Shown here: one piece after another, positions 9,601 through 17,811 of the stretch
Layout: the number at the start of each line of letters is the position of its first letter
Numbering within the stretch: the stretch's first letter is position 1
Assembly: GCF_052057775.1 (NCBI RefSeq)
Contig: NZ_CP195121.1
Location: 2,294,001 to 2,358,000 of the forward strand
Length of the DNA stretch: 64,000 nt
Source: Methanococcoides sp052057775
GTDB taxonomy: Archaea > Halobacteriota > Methanosarcinia > Methanosarcinales > Methanosarcinaceae
Direction of reading: 5' to 3'
The notes under the pieces: generated by a model
What the model saw: the letters and a program-made list of their open reading frames with translations, nothing else
What the model was told of the DNA's origin: nothing
Databases searched by the model: none
Program-made: the position numbers and the translations under genes

Positions 9601-9785
9601 CACACATCCAGATCGATGATGAAAGGGTCCTTGATCTCGTACTGGACTTTGAGAACTACATAGCAAAAGAAGTCCGTGCAAACATTCTTGTGATGGGACT
9701 CGACGTTGAGGTCACCGGAGAACTTGTGAAGGACTGGAATGTCGAAGGCATTTCAATGCACATCGCCATCTCAAAGGCAAAATAA
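6609..9785 (+). CDS. ileS: Isoleucyl-tRNA synthetase
   Basis: A 1058-residue class I synthetase. The HIGH motif appears as HIHLG near residue 57 and KMSKS as KKMSKSLGN near residue 596. Between them are the CP1 editing domain (VIWTTTPWTIPSN) and cysteine pairs (CPRC, CWRC, CSKC) typical of the large archaeal form. The start is GTG at 6609 with GGAGGTC at 6597-6603. mptE follows after 14 bp, so the two are probably cotranscribed. Confidence 0.97.
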   Translation: MIKEVTDQYNAKEIEEKVQEFWEANNAYRAVREHRKGAKKFFFVDGPPYTTGHIHLGTAWNKIIKDSILRYMSMNDHDILDRAGWDMHGLPIEVKVEGALGFESKKDIEAYGVGNFIEKCKEFALRQKDDMTSQFRTLGAWLDWEDPYMTLKDEYIEAAWWTLKQAHEKDLLDTGKRVVNWCPRCETAIADAEVEYEDRDDPSIYIKFKLKDEENAFIVIWTTTPWTIPSNIAVAVHPEFEYARVKAYNADGDSETLIMANELVENVLRIGRYADYEILETMSGEDLKGLAYEHPLADLVPVQADIEHKVYNADYVTAENTGCVHIAPGHGVDDFEVGVKNDLPIFCPVGSNGSYTDEAGKYAGMNIRDANRVVMDDLLERGLLISEKTISHRYGHCWRCKTPIIYLATEQWFLKIGELKESMLEEIKKVNWTPDWAGSARFRDWIEGARDWCISRQRYWGIPIPVWKCSKCAKIDVIGTREELVERSGADADIELHRPYVDEVTIPCDCGGTMKRAEDVFDVWFDSAVASWATLRFPHTKEQFDEWWPADFITEGHDQTRGWFYSQLGASMVAFGKAPYKSVLMHGFTLDGSGKKMSKSLGNVVQPAEVIDKFGADTLRAYVLSSSAPWEDLKFNWDEIATMHRTNNILWNVYRFPLPYMALDKFNPQEVTLGSVKSHLREEDKWILSRMQSVISDVNKAMEERVLHKAMRAINEFVLEDLSRWYIQLIRPRTWVEADDPDKLAVYRVLYDVFVTTAKVIAPFMPHLAEEMYQNLVRSVDVNAPATIHLCDWPKADDSLVDTDLEAEMKAIRSIVEASSNARQKVGRKLRWPVSRIIITPQNENTVAAVDRLRYVLMDQTNSKDVEVTGIGESWEELGVESSPNPGAIGPVFKGDAGKVNAAIGSMDAMELKKGLAGGEMDISLADGTNVTITEAMVNFSETLPEAVASADFAGGVVFVDANLTREIESEGYSREVIRRIQDMRKELDLDVDDNIKAHIQIDDERVLDLVLDFENYIAKEVRANILVMGLDVEVTGELVKDWNVEGISMHIAISKAK

Positions 9786-9799
9786 GATCAGGTGAAAAT

Positions 9800-10423
9800 A
9801 TGGATTTTGAAAAGTGGGAACCGGTTTACGAGAAGATCCTGGAGGACTTTGGATTTTCCAGGGAGGATGACGAGAACTCCGCCATCCTCCTATCCCATCT
9901 TTTGATCGGACCCAACACAGTCGAGCTTTCCGCACTTGAGGAGCTTATCAGCGGAAAGGATGTACTCGTATGCGGGAACGCTCCAAAACTGGAGATAGAC
10001 CTGAAAGAGGTCAACGTGGAGGACTACACCATCATTGCAGCCGACGGTGCCACAGCACACCTTATCGATAATGGCATTCTGCCTCACATTATTGTCACAG
10101 ACCTTGACGGCGATGTGGAAAAGGAGATAGAGGCAAATCAACAGGGTTCCATCATGGTGGTCCATGCACATGGCGACAACACTGAGAAGCTTCTAAAATA
10201 TGTGCCACGACTAAACAGGATCATAGGTACCACACAGGCAGCACCTTTTTCGAACATCCATAACTTTGGCGGTTTTACGGACGGGGACAGATGTGTCTTC
10301 CTTGCCCACGAGTTCAATGCTGAAAGCATAACTCTTGTTGGTTTTGATTTCCATGACAGGAACGTGACACCAATGAAGGAAAAGAAGCTCAAGTGGGCTC
10401 AGAGGCTCTTAGGAGCTTTCTGA
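9800..10423 (+). CDS. mptE: 6-hydroxymethyl-7,8-dihydropterin pyrophosphokinase (MptE, DUF115)
   Basis: A 207-residue protein. Family pattern: a conserved CGNAPKLE loop near residue 58, the nucleotide-binding segment AADGATAHLIDNGILPHIIVTDLDGD, the HGDNTE motif, and the QAAPFSNIHNFGGFTDGDR segment. The family makes the pterin diphosphate used for tetrahydromethanopterin synthesis. The C-terminus (KWAQRLLGAF) seems slightly shorter than usual but all core motifs are present. It lies 14 bp after ileS. Confidence 0.9.
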   Translation: MDFEKWEPVYEKILEDFGFSREDDENSAILLSHLLIGPNTVELSALEELISGKDVLVCGNAPKLEIDLKEVNVEDYTIIAADGATAHLIDNGILPHIIVTDLDGDVEKEIEANQQGSIMVVHAHGDNTEKLLKYVPRLNRIIGTTQAAPFSNIHNFGGFTDGDRCVFLAHEFNAESITLVGFDFHDRNVTPMKEKKLKWAQRLLGAF

Positions 10424-10649
10424 AGCGATTTCATTCACTTTTTTGAGTTGTCTTTTTTAAGAGGGAACTTTGATTTCCCGAAATGCAGACCAAAAGGGTC
10501 ATAGAGCATCAATTCAAAAAGCAGTGTCACAGTATCTTTTATATTCTTTCAAGTGTAATACATCTATACATGTATCATTTCAGCATGCTGAAAGAGATAT
10601 ACTCTTATTGTTGAATTGTACGGAAGAATTGCAGTAAAATGAGGATCTA

Positions 10650-11777
10650 ATGCAAACTCTAATCATATGCATCGACAGGGACAATGATCTTGGTGAAAAA
10701 GCAAATGTTACTACTCCGCTTATCGGACGTGAGGATAACATCAATGCAGCAGTGAAACTTGCAACTGCAGACCCGGAGGATTCTGACAGCAACACCATCT
10801 TTGGAGGTATCAATGTCCTTGATGAACTCCTGGCAAAAGGGATGGATGCCGAGATCATCACCTTTGCAGGTGATAAGAACGTGGGCATCATATCAGACCA
10901 GAAGATATCCGCCCAGCTTGATGCATTCATGAGCGAGCATGAGGCCACGAATGCAATATTCATTTCCGATGGGGCAGAAGATGAGACACTCCTGCCGATC
11001 GTCCAGTCCCGTATAAAGATCGACTCGGTAAAGCGTATCGTTGTAAAGCAAAGTGCAAACCTCGAGAGTACATACTACATACTCAAGCACGCACTGAACG
11101 ACCCGAAGATCTCACAGACATTCTTTGTGCCTCTCGGACTTGCAGCAATGATCTATGCGATCTTCCTGCTTGCAAGATATCCTGAAGGTGCCATCATCGG
11201 CATATCCGCCGCTATCGGCCTGTACATGCTTTACAGGGGATTCAACCTTGACCAGCCGTTCGCTCTTTTAAGAGAAAGGATGAAAAATTCATATTACGAA
11301 GGGCAAATGACCTTTATTACCTACACAATAGCTGCGATCCTGGGAGTGATCGCAACAATGGTAGGGGCTGTGACCCTGTGGCAGTATTATATCACAGGCG
11401 GAAGCTGGTACTACGGAATGGTTACGCTCATTACAGTTTTTATTAACGTTACAATCTGGTGGTATGTTGTAGCAATCCTTTTTGCAGACCTGGGTAAGAT
11501 GGTAGACAGCAAGCTAAGCAATACCTTCACAATAAAAGAAGTATCACCGGCCCTTTTTATAATCGCGATCGGATTGCTTTTCTGGGGTGCAAGTACCTAC
11601 ATACTCTCTGTCAGTGCCCTTGCAGATGAAGCATCCAGTGCTGAACTAAGCCTGCAGTACTTCGTTTACTCAGTAGTAGGTGCCATACTGATCGCACTTC
11701 TTGGGATCAAGATATCCATGACCGGCACACCATCCACGGAACTGGCAAAAAAAGGCAAGGATAAAGCTAAAAAGTAA
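10650..11777 (+). CDS. DUF373 family membrane protein
   Basis: A 375-residue protein. The N-terminal 145 residues are a soluble domain opening with TLIICIDRDNDLGEKA and containing IFISDGAEDE, the DUF373 pattern. The remainder has about six hydrophobic segments (starting FFVPLGLAAMIYAIFLLA), ending in a lysine-rich tail. The function is unknown. A 226-bp gap containing a TATA-like TTTATATTC near 10538 separates it from mptE, so it likely has its own promoter. The next gene starts 18 bp downstream. Confidence 0.85.
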   Translation: MQTLIICIDRDNDLGEKANVTTPLIGREDNINAAVKLATADPEDSDSNTIFGGINVLDELLAKGMDAEIITFAGDKNVGIISDQKISAQLDAFMSEHEATNAIFISDGAEDETLLPIVQSRIKIDSVKRIVVKQSANLESTYYILKHALNDPKISQTFFVPLGLAAMIYAIFLLARYPEGAIIGISAAIGLYMLYRGFNLDQPFALLRERMKNSYYEGQMTFITYTIAAILGVIATMVGAVTLWQYYITGGSWYYGMVTLITVFINVTIWWYVVAILFADLGKMVDSKLSNTFTIKEVSPALFIIAIGLLFWGASTYILSVSALADEASSAELSLQYFVYSVVGAILIALLGIKISMTGTPSTELAKKGKDKAKK

Positions 11778-11795
11778 ACTGCCTTATCAACACAC

Positions 11796-12560
11796 ATGAA
11801 AATAGATGCAGCAATACTTGGTGGCGTAGGATTTACTTCTTTTATAGATGGATCTGCAAAGATCGTCAATACTCCCTACGGAGATGTTGGCGTATATATT
11901 GTCAAAATAAACAATAAGAACATAGCGATCGTCCCCAGACATTCAGGAGCTGCTGAACATGTTCCACCCCATATGATCAATTACAGAGCAAATATAGGGG
12001 CAATAAAGGAGATCGGTGCAGAAAAGATAATAGCCACCAATTCGGTCGGAACCATGAAAGGGCATGCAATAGGCAGTTTTGTCGTGCCTGATGATTTTGT
12101 TGACCTGACAAAGACACGCATATCCACCTTCTATGACAAGAACACAATCCATGTTGATATGACAGAGCCATATTGTCCCGAGATCAGCGAGTGTATCATG
12201 GAAACACTTGAGAAAAAAGGCCTTCAATATACCAGGGGAACTTACGTATGTACCGAAGGGCCACGTTTTGAGACACGTTCAGAGATCAGGATGATGAGCA
12301 TGATAGGGGATATTGTAGGCATGACGGGACTTCCGGAAGTAGTCCTTGCAAGGGAACTGGAACTATGCTATGCTTCCATCTGCACAATAACGAACCAGGC
12401 ATGCGGAATGACCGATAACAGGATCACAGCCGATGAGGTCGTCGATGAACTTGGCACGAAAAAAGATGTGCTTATGGAAGTGCTCACAGATATTATCGAC
12501 AACCTTCCGGAAGCCCGTGAATGCGAATGCAAAAACGCTACACAGGGAGCACGTCTCTAA
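11796..12560 (+). CDS. 5'-methylthioinosine/methylthioadenosine phosphorylase family protein
   Basis: A 254-residue purine nucleoside phosphorylase-fold enzyme. Phosphate and nucleoside motifs are visible: GGVGFTSF, PRHSGAAEHVPPHMINYRAN, TNSVGT, TEGPRFETRSEI and MTGLPEVVLAREL. In methanogens this family recycles methylthioadenosine by way of methylthioinosine. The substrate choice between MTA and MTI is not decided by the sequence as read here. The stop TAA overlaps the next small ORF's ATG (TAATG). Confidence 0.87.
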   Translation: MKIDAAILGGVGFTSFIDGSAKIVNTPYGDVGVYIVKINNKNIAIVPRHSGAAEHVPPHMINYRANIGAIKEIGAEKIIATNSVGTMKGHAIGSFVVPDDFVDLTKTRISTFYDKNTIHVDMTEPYCPEISECIMETLEKKGLQYTRGTYVCTEGPRFETRSEIRMMSMIGDIVGMTGLPEVVLARELELCYASICTITNQACGMTDNRITADEVVDELGTKKDVLMEVLTDIIDNLPEARECECKNATQGARL

Positions 12561-12667
12561 TGCAGGAATCGATAAAAGGAACAGACACCAGGAATGATCT
12601 GAGGCCGGGAAAGGTCCGATCATCCATAATAGATATCCAGGCAGAATTCAAAAAGATGAAGAAGTAA
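12560..12667 (+). CDS. Small ORF (35 aa) coupled to the phosphorylase gene
   Basis: The ATG at 12560-12562 overlaps the upstream TAA by one base, the usual arrangement of translationally coupled archaeal genes. The frame runs to TAA at 12665-12667. The peptide is basic (MQESIKGTDTRNDLRPGKVR followed by a helix-like SSIIDIQAEFKKMKK). I do not recognise it. Overlap and codon content suggest it is real, but a random short frame is not excluded. Confidence 0.45.
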   Translation: MQESIKGTDTRNDLRPGKVRSSIIDIQAEFKKMKK

Positions 12668-12697
12668 AAGAAACAGAAAGAACCAAGGGATTAATTA

Positions 12698-12778
12698 GGT
12701 TAAAAATTAGGATAGATCAAGGATAAGTAAGATATCGATTTAGGATAATTCAAGGAATAAATAAAGGTAAAAATTAGG
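12698..12778. repeat. Degenerate AT-rich direct repeats
   Basis: GGTTAAAAATTAGG (12698-12711) recurs as GGTAAAAATTAGG (12766-12778), and TTAGGATAGATCAAGGATAA (12707-12726) recurs imperfectly at 12740-12760. They occupy the convergent gap between the small ORF and the KaiC-like gene. They may be a decayed tandem duplication. Confidence 0.6.
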
Positions 12779-12838
12779 GAGAGATTTTGGTAAATAATTT
12801 AAAGATATCGCATGCTGATGTGCCTGCAGTACATTTGA

Positions 12839-13837
12839 TCATGCAATATCTCTTGATGTATCAATGTTAATTCCTTCTGATACATTGAACTTGATAATAT
12901 CTGTTTTTGGTGCCATTCCCCTTATCTTGGGTATAGATAGCTTGTTCATGAGCTTATCGGGATGCTTTTCAACTTCCACATCAAATATTACATCTGATGA
13001 ATTGAGGATGTCGTTCTCGGCCTGTTCATTATGACTGCCTTTTAAACTATAAAGGTAGGTTATGCCCTTTGTTTCCTTGGTAGTCTCATAGAGCAGATTG
13101 ATCAAACGCTTGAGAAGTCCCGGATTTACATTGAGGTTCATGAAGAAAGAGAAATTATCAAAAATGATATTGATCTCTTCACCATGGGATTCACTCAGTA
13201 TGTTTCTCAAGTTATATTCAGTAAATTCGATGATCTTGGAATCAACATGACCATTACCCAGATTGTCTACCATATCCCCCATGGAAGTGAAATAGTATTC
13301 ACTATATATGTCCACAAATATGACATTTGAAGGGTCAAGATTCATGTTCATCATGTCCTGACGCAAGTACTTTGGCCTGCGGGCTGTGGTAAAATAATAT
13401 GTTTTACGGGACTGTGTAAACTCATAGAAGAATATCTCCGACATTGACCTCGGATCTGCTGAAAAATAGACCAATGAATTCAAAGGAAGACCTCCTTCAA
13501 GAGTCCTGTCCAATACATATATCCCGGTAGGGACGATAACCGGGCCCCCATAATTATTTTTGGGCGTTGCAACTGCTTCATTTGAGACGGCCGTTTCAAT
13601 TTCACAACTGGCCTCCAGTACATCAGCAGATTCTAAAACGCCGGTAGAAGCCATAGACCCCATGAAGACATCAGGATCATCCCCCATTTCGCTTCCCTGA
13701 ACAACGGTGCGAAGCTCTATTTTCCGTTCTACCTGAGACGCCTCTGCTAGAGGCATATCCTGTTCTGTCGCCCTTCTACGCTGCGACATCCTCGGAGTTA
13801 CTATTACCTCCGTACCTACGGAAAGCTGACTTGACAA
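12839..13837 (-). CDS. KaiC/RAD55-like RecA-superfamily protein with degenerate Walker A
   Basis: A 332-residue protein. Residues 1-100 are a low-complexity, mostly acidic leader without a recognised domain. From about 102 (VPTGIYVLDRTLEGGLPLNSLVYFSA) it follows the start of KaiC-like domains. Where Walker A should be, the sequence is SADPRSMSEIFFYEF, lacking GKT/S, while a Walker B-like strand (INIIFDNFSFFMNL) remains. It is therefore probably non-catalytic or atypical, perhaps a sensor or scaffold. Start TTG at 13837 with GGTGGGAT before it. It is divergent from the helicase, with palindromes between. Confidence 0.75.
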   Translation of the reverse strand: MSSQLSVGTEVIVTPRMSQRRRATEQDMPLAEASQVERKIELRTVVQGSEMGDDPDVFMGSMASTGVLESADVLEASCEIETAVSNEAVATPKNNYGGPVIVPTGIYVLDRTLEGGLPLNSLVYFSADPRSMSEIFFYEFTQSRKTYYFTTARRPKYLRQDMMNMNLDPSNVIFVDIYSEYYFTSMGDMVDNLGNGHVDSKIIEFTEYNLRNILSESHGEEINIIFDNFSFFMNLNVNPGLLKRLINLLYETTKETKGITYLYSLKGSHNEQAENDILNSSDVIFDVEVEKHPDKLMNKLSIPKIRGMAPKTDIIKFNVSEGINIDTSRDIA

Positions 13838-13882
13838 ATTGATCCCACCGATGCATAATCCGGTTAGTTATATCCAATTGTA

Positions 13883-13931
13883 CATATGTGTGGACATGCA
13901 TATAAATCGAATGAACACATGTGGACACATG
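13883..13931. promoter_or_regulatory. Paired palindromic sites in the KaiC-like/helicase divergent promoter
   Basis: CATGTG-GA-CACATG is a perfect 6-2-6 palindrome at 13918-13931. A related site, CATATGTGTGGACATG, is at 13883-13898. Between them, read on the minus strand, lies TTTATATG (about 13898-13905), the likely TATA box of the KaiC-like gene. One site is therefore just upstream of the TATA box and the other just downstream, suggesting autoregulation or shared control of both genes. Confidence 0.5.
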
Positions 13932-13966
13932 AACTACAACCATCGATAGATCCAGAATAAATATGA

Positions 13967-13974
13967 TTTATATA
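13967..13974 (+). promoter_or_regulatory. TATA box of the helicase gene
   Basis: TTTATATA lies 27-34 nt before the ATG at 14001, which predicts an almost leaderless transcript. Confidence 0.55.
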
Positions 13975-14000
13975 CAAGTAGATCACTTTGAAACCAAAAA

Positions 14001-16478
14001 ATGACTCTGTGGACATTTCTCAAGGCCGAGAAGGCAAAGGTCATCGTAATGGCCATCAAGGACAGGAAACGTCTCCCCCAGTTCACAGGAGAGCTGATCC
14101 TGAGGAAAACGGATGCAGGGGCACGCCCCCACAAGTTCAGGATCTTCAGGGACGATCGGGATGAGCTCCGCCCACCTCAGGAGTTCATAGACCTGCTACG
14201 GATGTCGGAGCGTATCCTTATAGACATCGAAAGCGAAAAGAAAGGAATCGAAGATATAAAGGAACTGCTATCAGGTTTCCATCTTGAATGGGAACATGTG
14301 CACGTGTGCAGGTTCTGCGTCCTTAAGAGCAGATTCAATTTTATCAATAAAAAGTCTATAAAGTACCACCATGAGCTGATCTGCGAAGAATGTGCAAAAG
14401 AAGAGCTAAACCGCGCACTTCGAAATGCACACAGCTATTTCGGCGATGAGGCTGCAGAACGTATACAGGAAGTTATGCTCAATACAAGGGATCTTGACCG
14501 AACAATAGGGATGTTAAGCCCGGAGGAGCTTGATCTTGAATACACCCGCTTTGATACCATAGAGGCCCAGCCACAGATCAAACAGATAAAGATCAGGGAC
14601 ATACCCCTTTCAAAGAAGTTCAAGAATATTCTTCTCAAGAAGTCCGACACCCTTCTGCCGGTACAATCCCTTTCTGTAGAAAAAGGATTATTGAAACGCA
14701 GGAACCAGCTTGTAACATCTGTTACAGCTACCGGAAAAACACTGATAGGAGAGATTGCCGGTATAGAGAACATCCTCCGTGGCCGTGGAAAGATGCTGTA
14801 TCTTGTACCGCTTGTAGCGCTGGCGAACCAGAAATATGACCAGTTCAACAGGAGATATTCCGAACTCGGGATAAAAACCTCAATAAGAGTTGGAAGCTCC
14901 AGGATACGGACCTCAAAGACAAGATCTATGAGGAGAACACTTGATTCGGACATAATTGTGGCCACATATGAAGGTCTTGACTACATACTGAGATCACAGG
15001 ATTCGGACCTACTGGGGCAGATCGGCTCTGTTGTTATCGATGAAGTACATATGATAGAGGACTCCGAGCGTGGCCACAGGCTGGACGGCCTTATAGGAAG
15101 GCTAAAGTATGTGGCGTCAGGGGCTCAGTTCATCTACCTCTCAGCTACCGTGGCAAAACCGCAACTTCTCGCAAAAAAGCTTGGTGCAGACCTTGTAGAA
15201 TACGAGTACAGGCCCGTTCCCATTGAACGTCACCTGCTGTTCTGCCCGGAGAGCAACAAGATAAGGCTGATGTCAAAGCTTGTACGTGATGAGTACAACA
15301 AGACTTCATCCAAAGGTCACAAAGGACAGACCATCATTTTCACCAATTCCCGAAGGAACTGCCACCGTATAGCTCAGGCACTCCCGATATCCGCTGCCCC
15401 ATACCATGCCGGCCTTTCCATGGAGGAGAGGAAGAAGGTAGAGAGACGTTTCGAAAAAGGAGAGCTGCCGGTAGTGGTCACGACAGCTGCACTCGCAGCG
15501 GGCGTTGATTTTCCGGCATCACAGGTAATATTCGAATCCCTTTCAATGGGTATAGAATGGCTGACAATGCAGGAATTCCTGCAGATGCTGGGACGAGCAG
15601 GAAGACCGGATTTCCATGACAGAGGGGTGGTAGTGGTACTTGCCACACCGCAGAAGAGCTATACAAGCGAGCAGGCCGGAACCGAGGAAGAGATCGCCAT
15701 CAAACTCCTTAACGGCGAGATGGAACACACCGAAGTGGAATACGGCGAAGAAGAGCAGATGGAAGAAATACTGGCAAATGCTGCTGTTACCTCATCCAGA
15801 CAAGACCTTGAGGCCATACACCGGAACATGCTGGGATCATATTCATTGAAAGAACTGATCTCAAGGCTCCAGAAAAAGAAGTTCCTGACCATTAAAGAAG
15901 ATAACATATCCCTTACGAAGTTCGGAAGCATTGCTGCGGGTCATTTCCTTTCCGTTTCAAAGGCTTTCCTGATACGGGATGCAGTGCTCTCAGAGCGCCG
16001 GCCAGTGGAAATTATAACAAACCTCGAATTTTTTGAAGCAGTCTATTTCAAATATGCATCGCAGATATCCACCGCACTGAAGATCAATATGCCTTCAAGG
16101 GTTTTCCAGGGAGCTTCCATGGACATAGTGCTTGAGGGCGAAAACCTTTCAAAGCTGGAGATGAAAATGCAGGACCAGATCCTTAACTTCGCAACGGATT
16201 TCCTGACATGTGGCTGCAAGGAAAGCCCCTATTGCGGCTGCCCGGAGAGACTGTTCTCGGAAAAGATCATCGATCTGCGTGTGGATGGATATGACCCTGT
16301 GCAGATCGTGAGGTATCTAGAGGATAAATACGGAATTACGGCTTATCCGGGAGACCTCCTTGGATACCTGGATGATGCGATACGCAACCTTGATGCAGTT
16401 GAAAAGATAGCAAAGGCATATTCAAAGAAGGATCTGGCACATTCGGCAAAGCACCTTAAGAAACTGATCGAAGGGTAA
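14001..16478 (+). CDS. Ski2-like superfamily 2 DEAD/DEAH helicase, archaeal, zinc-ribbon type
   Basis: An 825-residue protein. Residues about 95-130 carry a Cx2C...Cx2C zinc ribbon (CRFC and CEEC). Helicase motif I is TATGKT near 245, motif II DEVH near 348, motif III SAT, and motif VI QMLGRAGRP, as in the Ski2/Hel308 group. The C-terminal part has a winged-helix region, a second cysteine cluster (CGCKESPYCGCPE) and an alpha-helical end. Nucleic-acid unwinding is certain by family, but RNA versus DNA is open. A downstream ATG (14049) is an alternative start; the TATA position favours 14001. Confidence 0.88.
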   Translation: MTLWTFLKAEKAKVIVMAIKDRKRLPQFTGELILRKTDAGARPHKFRIFRDDRDELRPPQEFIDLLRMSERILIDIESEKKGIEDIKELLSGFHLEWEHVHVCRFCVLKSRFNFINKKSIKYHHELICEECAKEELNRALRNAHSYFGDEAAERIQEVMLNTRDLDRTIGMLSPEELDLEYTRFDTIEAQPQIKQIKIRDIPLSKKFKNILLKKSDTLLPVQSLSVEKGLLKRRNQLVTSVTATGKTLIGEIAGIENILRGRGKMLYLVPLVALANQKYDQFNRRYSELGIKTSIRVGSSRIRTSKTRSMRRTLDSDIIVATYEGLDYILRSQDSDLLGQIGSVVIDEVHMIEDSERGHRLDGLIGRLKYVASGAQFIYLSATVAKPQLLAKKLGADLVEYEYRPVPIERHLLFCPESNKIRLMSKLVRDEYNKTSSKGHKGQTIIFTNSRRNCHRIAQALPISAAPYHAGLSMEERKKVERRFEKGELPVVVTTAALAAGVDFPASQVIFESLSMGIEWLTMQEFLQMLGRAGRPDFHDRGVVVVLATPQKSYTSEQAGTEEEIAIKLLNGEMEHTEVEYGEEEQMEEILANAAVTSSRQDLEAIHRNMLGSYSLKELISRLQKKKFLTIKEDNISLTKFGSIAAGHFLSVSKAFLIRDAVLSERRPVEIITNLEFFEAVYFKYASQISTALKINMPSRVFQGASMDIVLEGENLSKLEMKMQDQILNFATDFLTCGCKESPYCGCPERLFSEKIIDLRVDGYDPVQIVRYLEDKYGITAYPGDLLGYLDDAIRNLDAVEKIAKAYSKKDLAHSAKHLKKLIEG

Positions 16479-16568
16479 AAAGCGCCCGACCTTAAAACAA
16501 CAAAACCTTTAAGGCATGCTAACAATTACTTCCCAAAAACAGGTATGGCTTTTGAAGGATACATTACC

Positions 16569-16940
16569 ATGACAGAAGAGAACAACAATCCTGAAGGTAA
16601 GATGGCAAAGAAGTTGAAGATTGAGATCAGAAAGCCTGAAGATTTCAAGCAGGTATATGCCATCGGGGCGCTTGGTGGGCACAGCCCCTATGATTTCAGG
16701 ATCGGATTCTACAATGACAGCCCAAAGGGATTTGACAAGACGTCCAATTCACAGGTTATACAGAGGAGCATTGAGACAGAGATCATACTTTCACCTCTTG
16801 CAGCACTGGAGCTATCCAACTGGCTCGGGCAGCACATAAGGGATTATGAAGCAATGTTCGGACCGATAACCAGGGTGCAGAAGCAACCACAAAAGGTCGA
16901 ACAAACCGAGGATACAGCCGAGATACAGGGCTACATCTGA
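16569..16940 (+). CDS. DUF3467 family protein
   Basis: A 123-residue protein of unknown function. The core (KVEIRK-like strand, YAIGALGGHSPYDFRIGFYND, then EIILSPLAALELSNWLGQHI) matches DUF3467, whose members usually have this IxLSPxxAKxLxxxL pattern. The start chosen here has GAAGGA nine bases before it; an upstream ATG at 16545 would add eight residues. It is a single-gene unit followed by 194 bp before the LSm gene. Confidence 0.8.
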   Translation: MTEENNNPEGKMAKKLKIEIRKPEDFKQVYAIGALGGHSPYDFRIGFYNDSPKGFDKTSNSQVIQRSIETEIILSPLAALELSNWLGQHIRDYEAMFGPITRVQKQPQKVEQTEDTAEIQGYI

Positions 16941-17134
16941 AAAACCAAAAGGAAATCTAAAAAGTCAATTGAATATCTGCCTCAGTGACGGGCTTTAATA
17001 GCAGTTTGTTCAGGCTTTTAATCGGCAGCCATAAATAGTAGGTTTAACAGTTTACTTTTTCCAATAAGTAGTAACAGATATTACATATTATATTGATTAT
17101 TTATCTTTAAATTAATAAGTGTGAGGAAACGAAC

Positions 17135-17359
17135 TTGTTCCCAAATAAGAAAGTTCAGAAACTTGTAGGATCTAAGGTCCAGGTAGAGATGAAAGGCAAC
17201 CAGCATATTCTTGAAGGTAAATTGGAAAGTGCTGATGATTATCTTAACCTTCACCTTGTGGACACTGTTGAGATAGCTGACGGACAGCGCCTTCGCTCTC
17301 TCGGTTCCGTTGTATTGAGAGGAAACAACATAATCCTGATCGTACCTGTAGAGAACTGA
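17135..17359 (+). CDS. Archaeal Sm-like (LSm) RNA-binding protein
   Basis: A 74-residue protein with the Sm1 motif (GSKVQVEMKGNQHILEGKLESADDYLNLHL) and the Sm2 motif (LGSVVLRGNNIILI). Sm proteins form heptameric RNA-binding rings. The start is TTG with a weak GAGG upstream; the usual short N-terminal helix (FPNKKVQKL) is present. The HTH gene follows after 26 bp, so the two may be cotranscribed. Confidence 0.92.
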   Translation: MFPNKKVQKLVGSKVQVEMKGNQHILEGKLESADDYLNLHLVDTVEIADGQRLRSLGSVVLRGNNIILIVPVEN

Positions 17360-17385
17360 AACCTTTTATTTTCCGGACATAGACC

Positions 17386-17739
17386 ATGGAAATAGAAGAA
17401 AAGACCCTTAAATTAATAGGCGATAGCAAAGAAGGTGTCTACCAGAACGAGCTCTGGAAGCTTTTGGATATCGACAGCCGTAAGTGCTCAAGGATACTCA
17501 CCAAGCTAATGGACGCAAACCTGATCACACGTGAGTCCGCTGTCAATAACGGCGCAAGGACATACCTGATCAAAGTAGTTGCACCTGAAGAAGAATCATT
17601 TGATCTTCTCCTTGCAGGAGGGCTTTTTTCCCCATGTGCAGGCTGCAGGTTAGCCTGCCAGCCCGAATACTGCGAACTGCTATCCAACTGGATCCACCAG
17701 CTAACCCTGGAAGACGAACAAAGCGAGACCGAAGAGTAA
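17386..17739 (+). CDS. Winged-HTH regulator with C-terminal cysteine cluster
   Basis: A 117-residue protein. Residues 1-65 form a winged helix (KTLKLIGDSKEGVYQNELWKLL and a recognition-helix-like KCSRILTKLMDANLITRE). The C-terminal part has CAGCRLACQPEYC (about residues 84-96), four cysteines spaced Cx2Cx3Cx4C, which could bind an iron-sulfur cluster or zinc. A redox- or metal-responsive DNA-binding role is inference. It follows the LSm gene and precedes tRNA-Glu. Confidence 0.8.
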   Translation: MEIEEKTLKLIGDSKEGVYQNELWKLLDIDSRKCSRILTKLMDANLITRESAVNNGARTYLIKVVAPEEESFDLLLAGGLFSPCAGCRLACQPEYCELLSNWIHQLTLEDEQSETEE

Positions 17740-17755
17740 GCCCCAAACCGACAGC

Positions 17756-17763
17756 TATATATA
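17756..17763 (+). promoter_or_regulatory. TATA box before tRNA-Glu
   Basis: TATATATA lies about 50 nt before the mature 5' end of the tRNA and predicts a short 5' leader of roughly 25 nt that RNase P would remove. Confidence 0.5.
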
Positions 17764-17811
17764 CCTCAAATGCTTTATAGGGGCTGCTTCAAGGTGAGCA
17801 AAAAACAGCGT

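Noticed and set aside
9800..10423. Frameshift truncation of mptE
   Set aside because: The C-terminus is a little short, but the core motifs are complete and no continuation was seen in other frames after the stop.
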